The notes beneath the pieces are model-generated. The model was not told the DNA's origin, made no database searches, and worked only from the letters and a program-made list of their open reading frames with translations. A DNA stretch of 64,000 nucleotides from Didymella arachidicola (lineage: Eukaryota > Ascomycota > Dothideomycetes > Pleosporales > Didymellaceae), in NCBI GenBank assembly GCA_016630955.3, contig CM049994.1, forward strand, positions 868,001-932,000. The letters are read 5' to 3'. Shown here piece by piece: positions 1-11,685 of the stretch (position 1 is the stretch's first letter; each line of letters starts with the position of its first letter). Made by a program: the position numbers and the translations under genes.

Positions 1-3000
1 CGCGATTGCCGTCGATGTCTCTTTGATAAGCTTGACGACCGTGGAGATGAGGTCGAGCCAGAGAAGCTCATCGACAGCAAGATCTTCTTCTTTGACCTCA
101 CCATAAGCTGACTTCCGCCTGTCGATGACCGGGGCACCACTTGCCTCCGACTTTGTCTGACCTTGGCTGAGCCAGATACCAACTTTGACGTATTTCTGAA
201 TGTCTTCGAGAAGGTCGCGTGCTGCTTCTTCGGCATTTGCGACGTCTGGACTGTCAGTCACAGCAGTTATGAGGCCAGTAAGCGCCGTCTCCAGTGTACC
301 CAAGTGCTTCACCAGACGGTCCATAGCTTCTTTGACCAGACCATCGCGTGCTAGGAGAACTACTGCAGCATTGATAACACCGCTCTTCTCGAGTGCAGGC
401 AGTACAGAGTCGAGCTTCAGATCGCCTGAGTTTAGCAGACCAACAAAGTCTGCAACGTGGCCACTGTTGTAGGTGCACATGAGCTGGACATACTGCTCCA
501 CGAACCCAGATGGGAGACTCTCGACAATGGCAGCTGCTTCTCCTGATGGAAGCTGGTCAGGCTCGATCAATGCCTTCAAATAGTGGTACTGCGCGTCGCG
601 ATCATCCTCGATGGCTTTGAGCACAGGCTCATGGAGACCAGGCGCATAAGCTTTCAGTGTGATAGCTGTCTGCTCTGCATCCACTGCGACAAGGTCTTGA
701 GCACGGCTGACAATGACCTGTTTGACCTCACTAATCTGCTTCTTTACCAACCCCTTACTCGGTCTGAGAATGTCGCTAATACAGTCAAAAACGGCCTCCT
801 CGCCTTCGTTGTCCGCAAGATATGTTTCTAGCAGCTTTGCATATTCGTGGGAACTGCGGTAGACGGTCTTCAAAACTCGGTGAAAGCCAGCCGTTTCGAA
901 CGTGGGTACCAGACTTTGCAGGTTTGGCGGGTGATAGATCGTCAACAGATACTCGACTGACAGTTGGCAGTCCTCTTTCACGACCTCAGTTGGGTAATTG
1001 CAGAGACCAATGAGGATCTGATGTAGCGAGCTGCCTGGTAGCATGATGTACTGTGGATATTTCGGCAGGTTTCGTGCAATGAACATATAGAAGTAGATAA
1101 CGTCCTCGGCGCTGAAGTCCGCAGGCGTCATGATGCCGAGCAAGATGTTGACAATGTACTGTCGTGTCGGAGTAAGCGTCTTTCCGTTCGTCTGTGTCCC
1201 GTTGGTAGCCTCGGCTTCGCCGTTCAAAAAGCTGTCCTCGAAGGCCTCATTCAGCATGCTCATGAAGCTCGAGGCGTCGAATTCGAGTATGAGATGTAGG
1301 TACGGGAAAGATGGCTCAGGGCTGTTATCATTACGCGTCAGGCAGACGGCGCCTGAGCCCGGCGGCCATTGGATGTTCTTGCTGGAGAACAGGAATCTGT
1401 ACATATCCTTCTTGGCACTGTACGCCTGCTCATCATCCATGAATGTGCCACCAGGGTAGTATCGTCCTGTGAAGGTGTATGAAAGATAAGGGAAAATCTT
1501 TCTCGCCGAAACCACCAAAACATTATCAGAATCGTCAAGATTGAAGTCAATCAGCTTGACAAGATCCAGAATGTTGGTCAGAGGGGTGATGAAGTCGCCA
1601 ATGGTTTGAGTCCAGACGTGTATCAACGCATCATACAACATATATTGCTGACAGATGGTAGTGACATCGTTGATATCCAAGGTCTCAGTACTGAGACGAC
1701 AGATCATCTCTTCGACCTGAGCACCCCGGCCAACTGAAGCGTAGAATGTGACGAGGTCTTTGAGGACGTCTGGAGGCACTTCTTCAATCTCTCCCCCTAG
1801 GATGTAAGGTTCTAATGTCTCGAAGAATGGTTTCCCTGTCGAGGCCTCTTCAAATGATTCGTAGACATTTTCGAAGAGGAAGTCAATTTCTTTCATGCTG
1901 AACAGCGCAGTAAAGCAGACTTCAGCGAGCTCCTTTAGCCGCGTATCCTTGGCGTCCTCGTTGTCATCGGTCTGGGCGAAGGCGTATTTCAACGATGCTG
2001 TAATCATCTCAAGTAGCTTCTCTCGCACCAGCGCATGTCGCGCTTTGTCGTCTTCTGGAAGGCCGACTGTAAGCTTATCTGCGTCACCGACGTAGTAAGA
2101 GGTCGCAAGACCAATTGCGGCAATAAAGTCGCCATCCTCCATCAGCGCCAGCAGACGATCCGCCCAATTCGATAACGTGCCTATTGAGACATCGTTGAAT
2201 CCCAGCATAAATAATCGCCCCTTGTAGGCTCTGAAGCTCATGTAGAATGCATCGGCGACTACGCCATGCAATGACGCATCCTCCTCGTCATGCTGTTCGA
2301 CCACAGGACGAAGTTGTCGCGAAAATAGGTCGGAGTGATATATGTGTTTCTGCAGCAAGTCGAAGGAGTCGGTCGTCCGTAATGTGGTGTCCTCAAGGAT
2401 GAGTAGTCGCTGGCTGATGGTCAGTACGCCAAGAACCGATCTGCTGAGCCATTGTACCGCGACTATGGCTTCATCTGCCCTCCAGCGGCTCCGAGGCTTG
2501 AAGGACAATTCTGTGGGCTTCTCCTTTTCTGTAGGAGGAGCGACGAAACTGGTGACGTCTAGGATGGTGAGGATGTTCGACCAACAATAGACCAACTTCG
2601 TCTTGGAGACTGTTTTTGTGGCATCTCCACTTGCATGCTTGAGCTTTACGGCAGGGAACCATGCCAAGCAGCCACTCATGGCGCTGTGCAATGCCACCTC
2701 TTTTGGGCGCGGCGCCTTGTGCTGTGTCTGTGCGACAGGTGTCGTTGACACAATAACCAACAGATATGGCGTCAGCAGTGCAGTCAATCCCATAACGTCC
2801 GTTGGTTGCTCCACATTGCCCAAGGGGAGAGGTGCGAAAGCCAGCACGGAGCTCGGCTTCCTAGGCTTCTCCTGTGACTTTGCTGATAAGGGATATCTGC
2901 CTAGTATCCTCGTTATCTTCACATTCCTTGCGAGTGCCCCCAGTCCACGCGTTGCAAGATGCGAGAATGCCATGCCACCATCATCTGCAGAGACGAGTGC

Positions 3001-4075
3001 TGTATGCCGTGTGCCAAGAAAGCCGAGATGCAGGATCGCCACGCCTGAAACGTGACCATCAGACTTCTTGTCGTCCAGGCTTGCACGGTCTAGCGGGGGT
3101 ACGTGGAGAAAGGGCTTCGCTGGCTTGGCAAGCTCCCAGGTGAAGATGTGGCCTGTTACGTGCCCGCCTGCAATTGTCGAGTGATCAGCAGAAATGGCAA
3201 GGGCCGTAATGGCACCGCATTCAACAGCTATGGCACCGTCAGCGGAACGACCTGTCGTCAGTGATTCTAGTCTTACCCTTTGTGCCAGGGCCAATGATCG
3301 ACTTCAGGGTTTGTTGGTAGTCAAAGACTAGGATAAAGCCCTTCGAGGTGCCAATTACTAGAGAAGCTGCCACGTTCAGACATGTAGGCCGGCCGAAATT
3401 GCGTTTGCCCACTTCTGAGAAGACTTGACCAGTGATGATCTTCAGCTTGGTCCACCGCACAACTTCCCATGGAGCCTGTGGTGTGTCTGCGCCGTCCTCA
3501 GGTACCTGCTGGAAGAGCAAGTTGCTCGATAGTGAGGACTGGCGCGAGTGGGCAGACAGGAAGGCGGGAGAAGCACCTCGTGGGGTCGCTAGAGGCGAAG
3601 GCGAGAGTCTCGAAGAGAATCGGCGCTCGAAGGGCTGGAGAGCTGGTCGATTGGCGCGCGGAGAGTTGTACGAATAGGCAACGCTGCTCCTGGGCGAAGA
3701 GATGAGGGAGCCCTGGATCGACGGGGTATCATCAGGGGTGGATGTCGATTCGAAGCTCGCCGGTCTGCCTGCCTGAGGCCGCGATGGAAGCCCAGCCGTT
3801 TCCTCCTCCTCGCTATGTTCCTGGTCCTTCTGCGCCTGGCTGCGGCGCATTCTGGCAAACGTCAGGCCATTGGAGCTGCCACCAACCGACTCGAGCTCCT
3901 TGCCGTCATCTTCTGGCTCTTTGCCCTTGTTTTCTGGCTCCTGTGTGCCATTTACAACCTCGTCATCTTCCATGCGCTCCAGGCCCGGTTCGTCTTGGAT
4001 GCCATGGCCAGCGTCGATTGTGTCGTCCGGGTCGTTGTGAGCGCTGGTGTGGCCCAACCCCGGTTCTGAGCTCAT
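1..4075 (-). CDS. VPS8: Vps8, CORVET tethering complex subunit (3' end beyond window)
   Basis: Vps8 is the Rab5-effector subunit of the CORVET tether at early endosomes and also supports vacuole biogenesis. The ATG is at 4075. Exon 1 is 3277-4075, the intron is 3228-3276 (49 bp, branch GCTGAC), and exon 2 runs from 3227 past position 1 with no stop. The N-terminal 190 residues are acidic, Ser/Pro-rich and disordered. A beta-propeller then begins (VGKRNFGRPTCLNV, LVIGTSKGFILVFDY), followed across the splice by AVECGAITALAISADHST. Helical solenoid sequence characteristic of HOPS/CORVET subunits continues to the window edge. About 1,340 residues are visible; the C-terminal RING region lies outside. 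It is divergent from the DUF3752 gene, with 396 bp between the two starts. The intron position is supported by restored homology on both sides. Confidence 0.93.
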
Positions 4076-4471
4076 GAGGCTCGTCTACAGTAGCGCATCG
4101 CTCCGCGCAAGGATGTGTTTCGTGTCGTATATCCGTGTGGTGCTATGTCCTGGGATGGCTGGCTCCCACGGTGCTGGCTCGTGATTGATCGATACCGGGT
4201 GTTATTGCCTATGGGAACAGCAACCGCTATGCGCCGGAGGATCGGATTGTGATTACAGCGAGCAGTATGAATTCGTAGTGGCCCTCGCGGCAAGCTACCC
4301 TCTGTGCTATATCGAGCCTGCACGAGCGCTGGCGGCAATGCGGGAGTGTCGTCCATGATGGCGCAGTTCGCTGATCGGCAGCAGCGGCCCGCCCGAAGCT
4401 TGTGCACGAGCTTTCGTCAGAGCTCCAACCTGCACCGTCACTCACACACCTCACCACCACAATCGCCCACA
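4076..4471. promoter_or_regulatory. Shared intergenic promoter, VPS8 / GPALPP1-like gene
   Basis: This 396-bp spacer separates two divergent starts and holds no credible gene. No TATA box or operator-like repeat was recognised. An upstream CTG-initiated extension of the rightward gene covers part of it, but that extension is low-complexity and not conserved-looking. Confidence 0.5.
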
Positions 4472-5401
4472 ATGCCTTCAATCGGCCCAACCATGCCGCA
4501 ACAGTCCTCGAAGCGCAGTCGTGACGACCACGACGACCGCGCGCCAAGCCCAGACGCCAGCGAAAAGCGCCGCAGAGTCGCTGGGCCGGCACTTCCACCC
4601 TCCGCCCCTCCGCCGCGAACAGTTGGCCCAACCATGCCACCAGGCGCAGCCTCGCGTTCGAGCTCCCCATGCAGCGACGTGGGCCCCGTGTCGCCGCCAG
4701 CATCGCGGCCAGCGCGCGTCATGGGCCCAGCAGCTCCGCCCGCGCCTCTCGACGAGCGACCGCCAAACCCGCCCTCAGACGACTCGGACAGCAGCGATGA
4801 CGACTTTGGCCCTGCGCCGCCCCCAGCAGGCGCCAATCACCCCACGAACACGTACAAAGACGAGACGCCAGCCAAAAGCGCATTCGACACAAACCCGCAA
4901 TTCGCAGAAGCACCGAAGAAGGCGCAGAGAGACGACTGGATGACCATGCCACCGACGCAGGACGACCTCGCTGCGCGCCTCGATCCCACGAAACAGCGCG
5001 CACGCAAGTTCAATTCCGGCAAGAGTGCGGGTGGTGGAGGAGGCATGAGCAGCGCGTGGACGGAGACACCAGAGCAGAAGCTCAAGCGTCTGCAAGATGA
5101 AGCAATGGGCATCTCAACCGCGTCGCCGAATGCAGGCACATCATCGAGCGGTGGAAGAAGCAAGGAAGAGGAGCGACGCGCTCGCAAGATGCGCGAGAAA
5201 ATCGAAGCAAGCAGAGGCAAGAGCTTGGTCGAGCAACATCAGTCCAAGACGAAAGTCGAGGAAGATGACCCCAGCAAACGCGTTTTCGACTACGAGAAGG
5301 ATATGGCCGTGCAGGGCAACTTGAACCACAAGCAAAAGCGTGAGATGCTGAGCAAAAGCAAGGGCTTTGGGGACCGCTTCTCGAGCGGCAGCTTTCTCTA
5401 A
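4472..5401 (+). CDS. GPALPP1-like protein, DUF3752 domain
   Basis: Single-exon gene of 309 aa starting at ATG 4472 (MPSIGPTMPQQ). The N-terminal half is Pro-rich and disordered, with several GPALPP-like motifs (GPALPPSAPPP, GPTMPPGA, GPAAPPAP, FGPAPPPAG) and an Asp/Ser stretch. The C-terminal half is the DUF3752 module: DDWMTMPPTQDDLAARLDP, then WTETPEQKLKRLQDE, a Lys/Arg/Glu helix, and the end block RVFDYEKDMAVQGNLNHKQK followed by GFGDRFSSGSFL. The family is conserved in eukaryotes and nuclear, with no firmly known biochemical role; a link to RNA processing is often assumed. An open frame extends upstream but has no ATG, so 4472 is preferred. Confidence 0.88.
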   Translation: MPSIGPTMPQQSSKRSRDDHDDRAPSPDASEKRRRVAGPALPPSAPPPRTVGPTMPPGAASRSSSPCSDVGPVSPPASRPARVMGPAAPPAPLDERPPNPPSDDSDSSDDDFGPAPPPAGANHPTNTYKDETPAKSAFDTNPQFAEAPKKAQRDDWMTMPPTQDDLAARLDPTKQRARKFNSGKSAGGGGGMSSAWTETPEQKLKRLQDEAMGISTASPNAGTSSSGGRSKEEERRARKMREKIEASRGKSLVEQHQSKTKVEEDDPSKRVFDYEKDMAVQGNLNHKQKREMLSKSKGFGDRFSSGSFL

Positions 5402-7031
5402 GGTCTGCCGTTTCAGGCATTCTTCTGAAAGGTTTGATAAATTCCAGGTATCGGGGATGCCTTATGTCAGCAATGGACATCTCATGCTCCGCACAAGCGC
5501 CCGACTATCAATACCAGCCTTAGGCGCGTACGATACTAACACGCATGAATTTGCGAAGGCTTAAGGAAGCGCCATTGATTCACCTGGTAAACAGTCATTG
5601 GATGCGAACAGAGAAGTTGTCTGGGGCAAATTGAACAGGAGATATTCCACCCAGACCAACTTATACAGAAGTCTACGTGGGCCCCTCGGGCTTGGAACTT
5701 TCAAGAAGGTTGCCTTTCCAGACAAAGACTGTTCTTTAGAGCGAGGTGTGTCCTTCTGGTGCAGCTCGATGCATTGTGGAGAAGGTATGTCTCGGTCTCT
5801 GCCCATGAAGAGTGAGACAGCATACGATGAGGTCCCGAACGGTATCTTATGGACTACACCGAGCATTTGGCCTGGTCCAGGTCAGACTGTTGCAGAGGAT
5901 GTTATTCAATGGCATCAGTCCAGAGACACGTTCTCCCGGAGCGATGCTTAAATGCCTGCCTCGGAATCCTAAACGCCCTCGATGCTACACACTCCTGGGG
6001 CGTCGCAATTCAGGGCCCAGAGCATGGGGCCAGACGAATAAGGTTGTGTTGGTGCCATAGGGGTTCTGAATCACAAGAGCGCAGCGCCTTTCCGATATGT
6101 TCGTGGACGCGATGGAGCGGGCGAGATGTCTTTAGCTTCAAGCTCCGACCTTGAAGTCTGCAGAGAGTCGATATCCAATTTATGGCTCGATATCCTGCAT
6201 GACCCAGCATCTGCGGGGATCTGACCACGCGTAGTCGCAGCAAGAAGCTCGCTTGATAGGCAACTTCGCCTGCGGATTGTCCTTGATCGACTGGGTCCCC
6301 TTGGTGAAGGTTTCTCCTTCTGACATTGCTTCCTTGACAAACACGACGGTGCTAGAGATCGAGCCACTGGGCAAGAACGATGGCAATGCCGGGGATCTCT
6401 TCAGTGTGTCTGATCTTCTCCTCAAAGACCACGGTGGCTTCCACACGCGCGTGGGACTCACAGATGCAGTGAGGATCGAGGGCTATGGGGTGTAGTGAAT
6501 AGCACATACCATCAGGACCAATACCCTTGATTGGGACTACTTTCTGTACAGTCGAGTTGAATGAACCTTGAAGCCAATCTGCTAGAGTTCTTCCTCTGTG
6601 GAACTGATTTTGGGCCACATCGTTGAAAGCGGTGCGGCAGGTCAATCGTCGTAGACCTCATTTGGGTCCTCGTAAGGGCCGTACAGGGCACGATCTCCGC
6701 GCCTAATCTCCGTAGATACAATGCTTAGTCCCTATTCTTGCTTGACACACGAGGCAGTTGCGCCTCACCGTGCCAGATGTGACTACCTTGACCAGGAGGC
6801 ATGTACTCCAACGCGTGGTCTCGAGATAACATGGCTAGTGTATCCCTGCATCTCACCTTTTGCGGGAAAGCGCAGCGTGAACAATAGGACCGCATAAACA
6901 GCGACACCCTGCATCTCACAACGACTATACCAACCACTTCAAAGACGCTGAACATCGATTAACACCAACACCAAAAGACCACCATACCACCTTTGCCCAT
7001 TATATCAACCAATTCGTACCAATCATCCAAC
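5402..7031. other. 1.6 kb without an assignable gene; decayed coding-like segment at about 6180-6720 (-)
   Basis: No family was recognised here. On the minus strand between about 6720 and 6180 two frames look coding-like but do not join: one reads QGSFNSTVQKVVPIKGIGPDG up to a GTATGT donor at about 6512, the other reads SSTVVFVKEAMSEGETFTKG and ends CWVMQDIEP at 6180. They could be exons I failed to join or a gene relic with frameshifts. Plus-strand reading 5598-5951 shows no family signal. Nothing else was seen. Confidence 0.3.
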
Positions 7032-7379
7032 ATGCCCTAGAGCTCCAACAACGCCTCCAGTTCCGGCTCAGGTTCCGGCAGTACCGGCTACACCGTGACC
7101 AGCTCTGGAACCAACAGCTCTGTAAGTTGTCTACCCACTACAACCTCTTCTCCAGCTAACGCGCCAATAGGGCAACCACTACTGCTCACGCGACTACGGC
7201 TCCAGCGCGTCGAACCCAAACTCCTACCATTACTCCAACACAGATGGGTCCTACTACTACAGCAACTCGAACGTACGTATGACCTATCGAAGGCGAAGTT
7301 CCATACTGATTCCAAGATACAGGGGTCGACTTACTACAACTCTGGTGATGGGTACTCGAAGTACACTTCTGGCAAATAG
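7032..7379 (+). pseudogene. Tiny Ser/Asn/Tyr/Gly-rich fungal protein, stop at codon 3 (copy A)
   Basis: Three exons: 7032-7121, 7171-7272 and 7323-7379, with introns of 49 and 50 bp (GTAAGT..TAG and GTACGT..CAG). The spliced frame gives an 82-codon protein with the blocks YTVTSSGTNSS, GNHYCSRDYGS, SYHYSNTDGSYYYSNSN and GSTYYNSGDGYSKYTSGK. This matches the layout of a small conserved Pezizomycotina protein of unknown function; no signal peptide or membrane segment is present. The ATG at 7032 is followed by CCC TAG, so codon 3 is a stop, and no other in-frame ATG exists in exon 1. Either the copy is dead, or the TAG at 7038-7040 is really the acceptor of an unseen upstream intron (CCCTAG is acceptable as an acceptor). 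A related copy lies tail-to-tail at 7626-7934. Confidence 0.7.
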
Positions 7380-7625
7380 ACGCCGAATGTGCATGTGTAC
7401 CGCTATGTGGCAATGAGCTAGAGTGGCAGGGAAGACAGCAGGAGAGGATTTCTAGTGTCAGGGGCTGGACCATAGGAAAGTAGGTAATCGAACTTTCTGG
7501 CGGATTATATCTTGATTCCTTGACAAACAATGGTGATTAGCCCTCACACCAGTCACCGATCACACCAAGCACTACCATAACCCCCAAATCGGACAGCCGG
7601 GCTACTTTTTCCAGCGACGTTACAC

Positions 7626-7934
7626 TCACTTCTTCCCCTCGGCAGGCGTGTACGTTGAACCCCCCTTACCATCATTATGATAAGTCGAACCATTAGCATT
7701 AGAGTAGTAGTACGATCCGTCTCTGCACACCAATCATCATCTGCTCATCCACCAGCACTACAGGACTTACGTGTTGGAGTAATGGTACGAGCTCTTGTTC
7801 GCAGCATTTGCTCCGTGGTCGCGGTGGCAGTAGTGGTTCCCGGCTTCGTTTGTGCCTGAGCTCGTGACTGTGTAGCCACTGGCACTGTTGGAGGGTCCGT
7901 TCGAGGCGGATGTGTTGGTGTTGTTGTTTGACAT
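7626..7934 (-). CDS. Tiny Ser/Asn/Tyr/Gly-rich fungal protein (copy B)
   Basis: Two exons: 7771-7934 and 7626-7722, with an intron at 7723-7770 (48 bp, GTAAGT..CAG). The intact 86-aa product begins MSNNNTNTSASNG, contains YTVTSSGTNEAGNHYC, then SYHYSNTDGSYYYSNANGST, and ends STYTPAEGKK. It is clearly paralogous to the copy ending at 7379, in tail-to-tail orientation with 246 bp between. Its single intron interrupts the SNT/DGSY block, where copy A has none, and it lacks both copy A introns. Function is unknown. The composition (Asn, Ser, Tyr and Gly, one Cys) suggests a disordered or aggregation-prone peptide, but that is inference. Confidence 0.82.
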
Positions 7935-10900
7935 TTGGCTGGATGAGAGTGAGTTGGAGTGGCTGGTGCTACTCGCTGGACAACGCTGCTATTTGAATAC
8001 GCATATGGTTTGCTGTTTGGGGTACAAACTCAGATCTTTGGGATTGTGGTAATGCAGCACGGTTTTCTTGTGAGCAATCACTGCGCCATAAATGCCCCTG
8101 TTGTTCCTTACTCTTTGTATGTGTGAGCTGCTACCTAGGTATGCAGGCTTATTTGCAGACATGAAGCCTATTTTTTTTTGAAGTCTACATGGTGACGACG
8201 AATTCTAGATGAAAACACGACGTGTCTCACAACCGGATGCGGTCTACCGAGCACCTCGCTTCTTACCCCACAATTTGTAATAGTGACTGGGGGTAGTTGT
8301 AGTTGTTGAGAACCCGAATACTGTTTCCGGAATATTTCCCGACTGACACGCATTGGTGGATAATCCGTAAAAGTTGAATCCGGGCCGTGGCGCGCTTGCC
8401 GTTCGGCAGCGTAGTGGTTGCTCAACATCTTTCGTGGCCTGGCTCGGATGGGTAATTATGCCCGGCAGACTCCTGGAGGGGTCGACATGCGCTTAACGGA
8501 AGGTTTAGGGTTCTTTACCGACGGAATCCCGACCAGACTGCCTTGTTGTCTAAATCCCAAAGAAGTCTTCACACCACATAACAGAGCTTTCGATGTGCAC
8601 TAGTGTTAAGTGATGATCGAAATAGTGATGTGCGCCGCTCTGCGTCCGTGGCTGCGAGGTTGAGTTTCGATTCACAGCTGGCTTACATCAGTCAATCGTA
8701 GATATCAAGGCAGCTACAGGACCAGGTATCAACAGCGGGGTTCTTGGTAGTGATCGCGGGAAGAAGTCCGTGGGCTCCTCTGGCATAGCTGGAACGCGGT
8801 CGTGGGATGGAACAGGACCAGTGTTCGACTGCTCCGAACAGTACACATGTACTGACTCAAGAATACGTAACATCGACCGATGCCAATTCAACGCGAGAGC
8901 TACATTTGGCTATACGTTCGCGAGTTCGCATCCGTATACATAAACCATACTGTTGGTCTTACGTCGTTCGCCGGAACAGCAAATAACGCCTATTCCTGGA
9001 TGTAGGCTTATTTGCTCATAGTGCATGATCGTCGACGAACAATGCTACCGTTGCATCTTCTTTCACAATCAAAGCATAGGGCATGCTGGCCTGGCGACCT
9101 TGGTATAAGGTCGAGCTGCAAGCCTCCATCCAGACTTGGCATCCCACGCTTGTGCCAGCTTGGGAAAGAGTTCGTATGATCTTGGCCAGACCATCCCACG
9201 CGCACTTCTCGGTTCGTACCGTTGAGGCTCCGTTTGCTTCCACGTTTGGAATGCCATGCGTAGGAATGTGACGAAATGAGCATCAGCAAACTGCCGAACG
9301 AATGTGCTCACTCTGGGTATTTCTTATGAACGCACCCCCACGCCTGATCGCAACCTCGCGCCCCTGCGACCGACGACAATCTTTTTACCGTGGATCCACT
9401 GATCCTGTTGGAAAAATGGATAGTCAGAGGCGTCGTGGGAAATGAACATGACCAGTCGTACGACCTCGGCGACCCTGTGACGAGAAGAAAATCTCGCAAA
9501 ATGACTTCCACGAATCGCTTCCGGTAACATCGAGTTTTGTGTCGAGCATCGGTGTAGATGTCTTAAGCATTCTGTATCCGAAAGTAAGCGTTTGTTGAAG
9601 CCCCTATGTCTGACGCATCGGTCAGAACTTCATTTTAGAGCCTTCCGATATCTGCGAGATGCCAGACAGAGCATCTAGCAACCTCACTGATTTGTTGAGG
9701 GCTCTGGGGCTGGGTTTTGACTTGGCAATGTGCAGATATAGTCGGTTGGCCCGGACGTAAGGATCCCCAGCTTTCGATCTTGAGAGACTCGTGGCGTCGA
9801 CCAAGTTTGTCTGCAGCGCAGCGTCTGACGGCAGACTCATGCAAGTCAGAGGCAGCGGCAGCAGGTGGTGGAGTCTGCGCGAATAAAGGGCGAGAGCGGG
9901 GAGCATCCCTCGGAACGCCAAATTGTGGGGTAATAGCTTGCAGCATTGGCATGCGTGGTCAGTCGGTTCAGGTTCGGCATTAACATCCGCGGCAATGCTG
10001 AACAACACACGAACGACGGTCGTTCATTATTGGATGCGGGTTCTACAACCGCTTAGATCTGGCTTGCTTCTGGTCTCCACAAATTGAGGTCATCCTCAAC
10101 GCTATAATATGAAGCTGCGCTGACACCTTAGCATTGAACTTACCCTTCCATGACCTTCATGGAGATGGAGCTTAGCTCCCTTTGTACAGCATCGGCATCT
10201 CAGATGCACAGAACGAGGGTTTCCGCTTAAGCATCGGTATCTTGAAGATCCAAAGCGGAGAAGCTATTGAGGTTCCCTTTTCCACGAACCTCGGCTACTG
10301 GCGTGGGGGACGAAAGCGAAGATCAGGTACTTGGCACGAGGCTGTCCAGGCACGACCTGGATTGTCTGACCCGAGTCCTGGAAGCAAAAACAACGTGCTT
10401 CCAGAGTGTCGGGTTGCACATCATGCCGTTGTTGCCGATTGCTTGCTGTTTTGAGCCGAAGTACCCTGTACCTCAGATACTGCACACTGCGTTGTCTCTT
10501 TGCCTACCTCTTTGCTATTCCGCCAAGGTTATCACCTCTGTGTCATGTGCAACGTCCCCGCGTTCACAAACAACGATGCGTGAGCTAATAGTGGCGTAGT
10601 AATGCGCACTGGTGGAGCAGGAGTATCGTGGTCAATGTTGAAGGGACATGAGGTCGAGAAAGGCTCTAGCGCTAGAGCTGAGCTTGTGCCAGGAAATGCC
10701 ACTTGAGGTAACAACGTGGGGGTGCCCCGTGAAAGCTTCGCAAGTTGGCAAAGCCAGTCATGACGAGGCACTCGTATCGATGCGAATCAGCGGGGACCTG
10801 ATTATCTATTCAGTACGCTGCTGCTCAGACCGCGCTGAGGAAGATGCTGCAGATGGTCTTATGATCAATCCTTGGCGAGTCCTGCCACGTCTCGACCATT

Positions 10901-11685
10901 GTTATTCTCAGTCCGCATTTGCTTATCCGCATCAGCGCTTTACAACCCACTGCACTGCGACTGGAACCACGACAAATGAGGGTGTTGCGGGGGTCGACGA
11001 TTGCGGAATCAGATGATGCGAAGAGGCGAAGTCTGGCTGCTACCATTCCCCACCCCCACACTAAGATCCCCGAACGGTATCCACCAACGCTTTCGAGCTC
11101 GCCAACTTTTCGGATCGCGCGAGCAGTGGCAACGATTGACCAATGAGCACACAGGATACGACCCAAAGATCGTCACAAGGCGTCCACCCTTGCTGTCGAC
11201 CACCGGCCAAAACCCGTCGGCTCATGGCCTGTCGACCGTGCAGCGGCAGCGGAAAAGCAAACTTCGATGCAACTAATATCATGCACCTTCTCGATTGGCG
11301 CAAATAGTCGTGCCTGACAACGGTTACGGGCAATACCGCCTCTTTGACCTGCCTGCTGCACGAAAGCCTGACTCTTGCAGGAGTACACAGTACTGCTACT
11401 CGTCTCCCCTTCGCCTGTTCCACCCGAGATGCTCGACCAAGCCGTCAGCTGGACCCCCACACTCCTCCTGGCGTGTCGACCAGACGTCGTTCCCTGCCCC
11501 GTTAGTATTATTTAAGTACCTGAACTATGTCCATCAAGTGGCCAAACCATCACTACTGACGTATCCGTTCCGTTCGTCGCTCTGCTCTCCAGATTGTTCT
11601 TTGTCAAAAGTCTCCGCTTGGATTTGCAATCGTCTGTTTCTACATAAGTCAACGAAAGTCTCACCCCGACACCCTTTTGGTTACC
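7935..11685. other. 3.75 kb gene-poor interval
   Basis: No recognised gene. Two minus-strand stretches have protein-like composition but no family: about 9324-9530 (RLVMFISHDASDYPFFQQDQ) and 9069-9311 (a coding-like overlap of frames). A minus-strand ATG frame at 9622-10008 is Leu/Ser-rich and unassigned. The last kilobase before 11686 is pyrimidine-rich and probably forms the promoter and leader of the DapA-family gene. No repeats, tRNAs or terminal repeats were recognised. Confidence 0.4.

Noticed and set aside
3252..3276. Very short 25-bp intron in VPS8
   Set aside because: An internal CAG would give 25 bp, but the acceptor at 3228 gives a normal 49-bp intron and restores family sequence.
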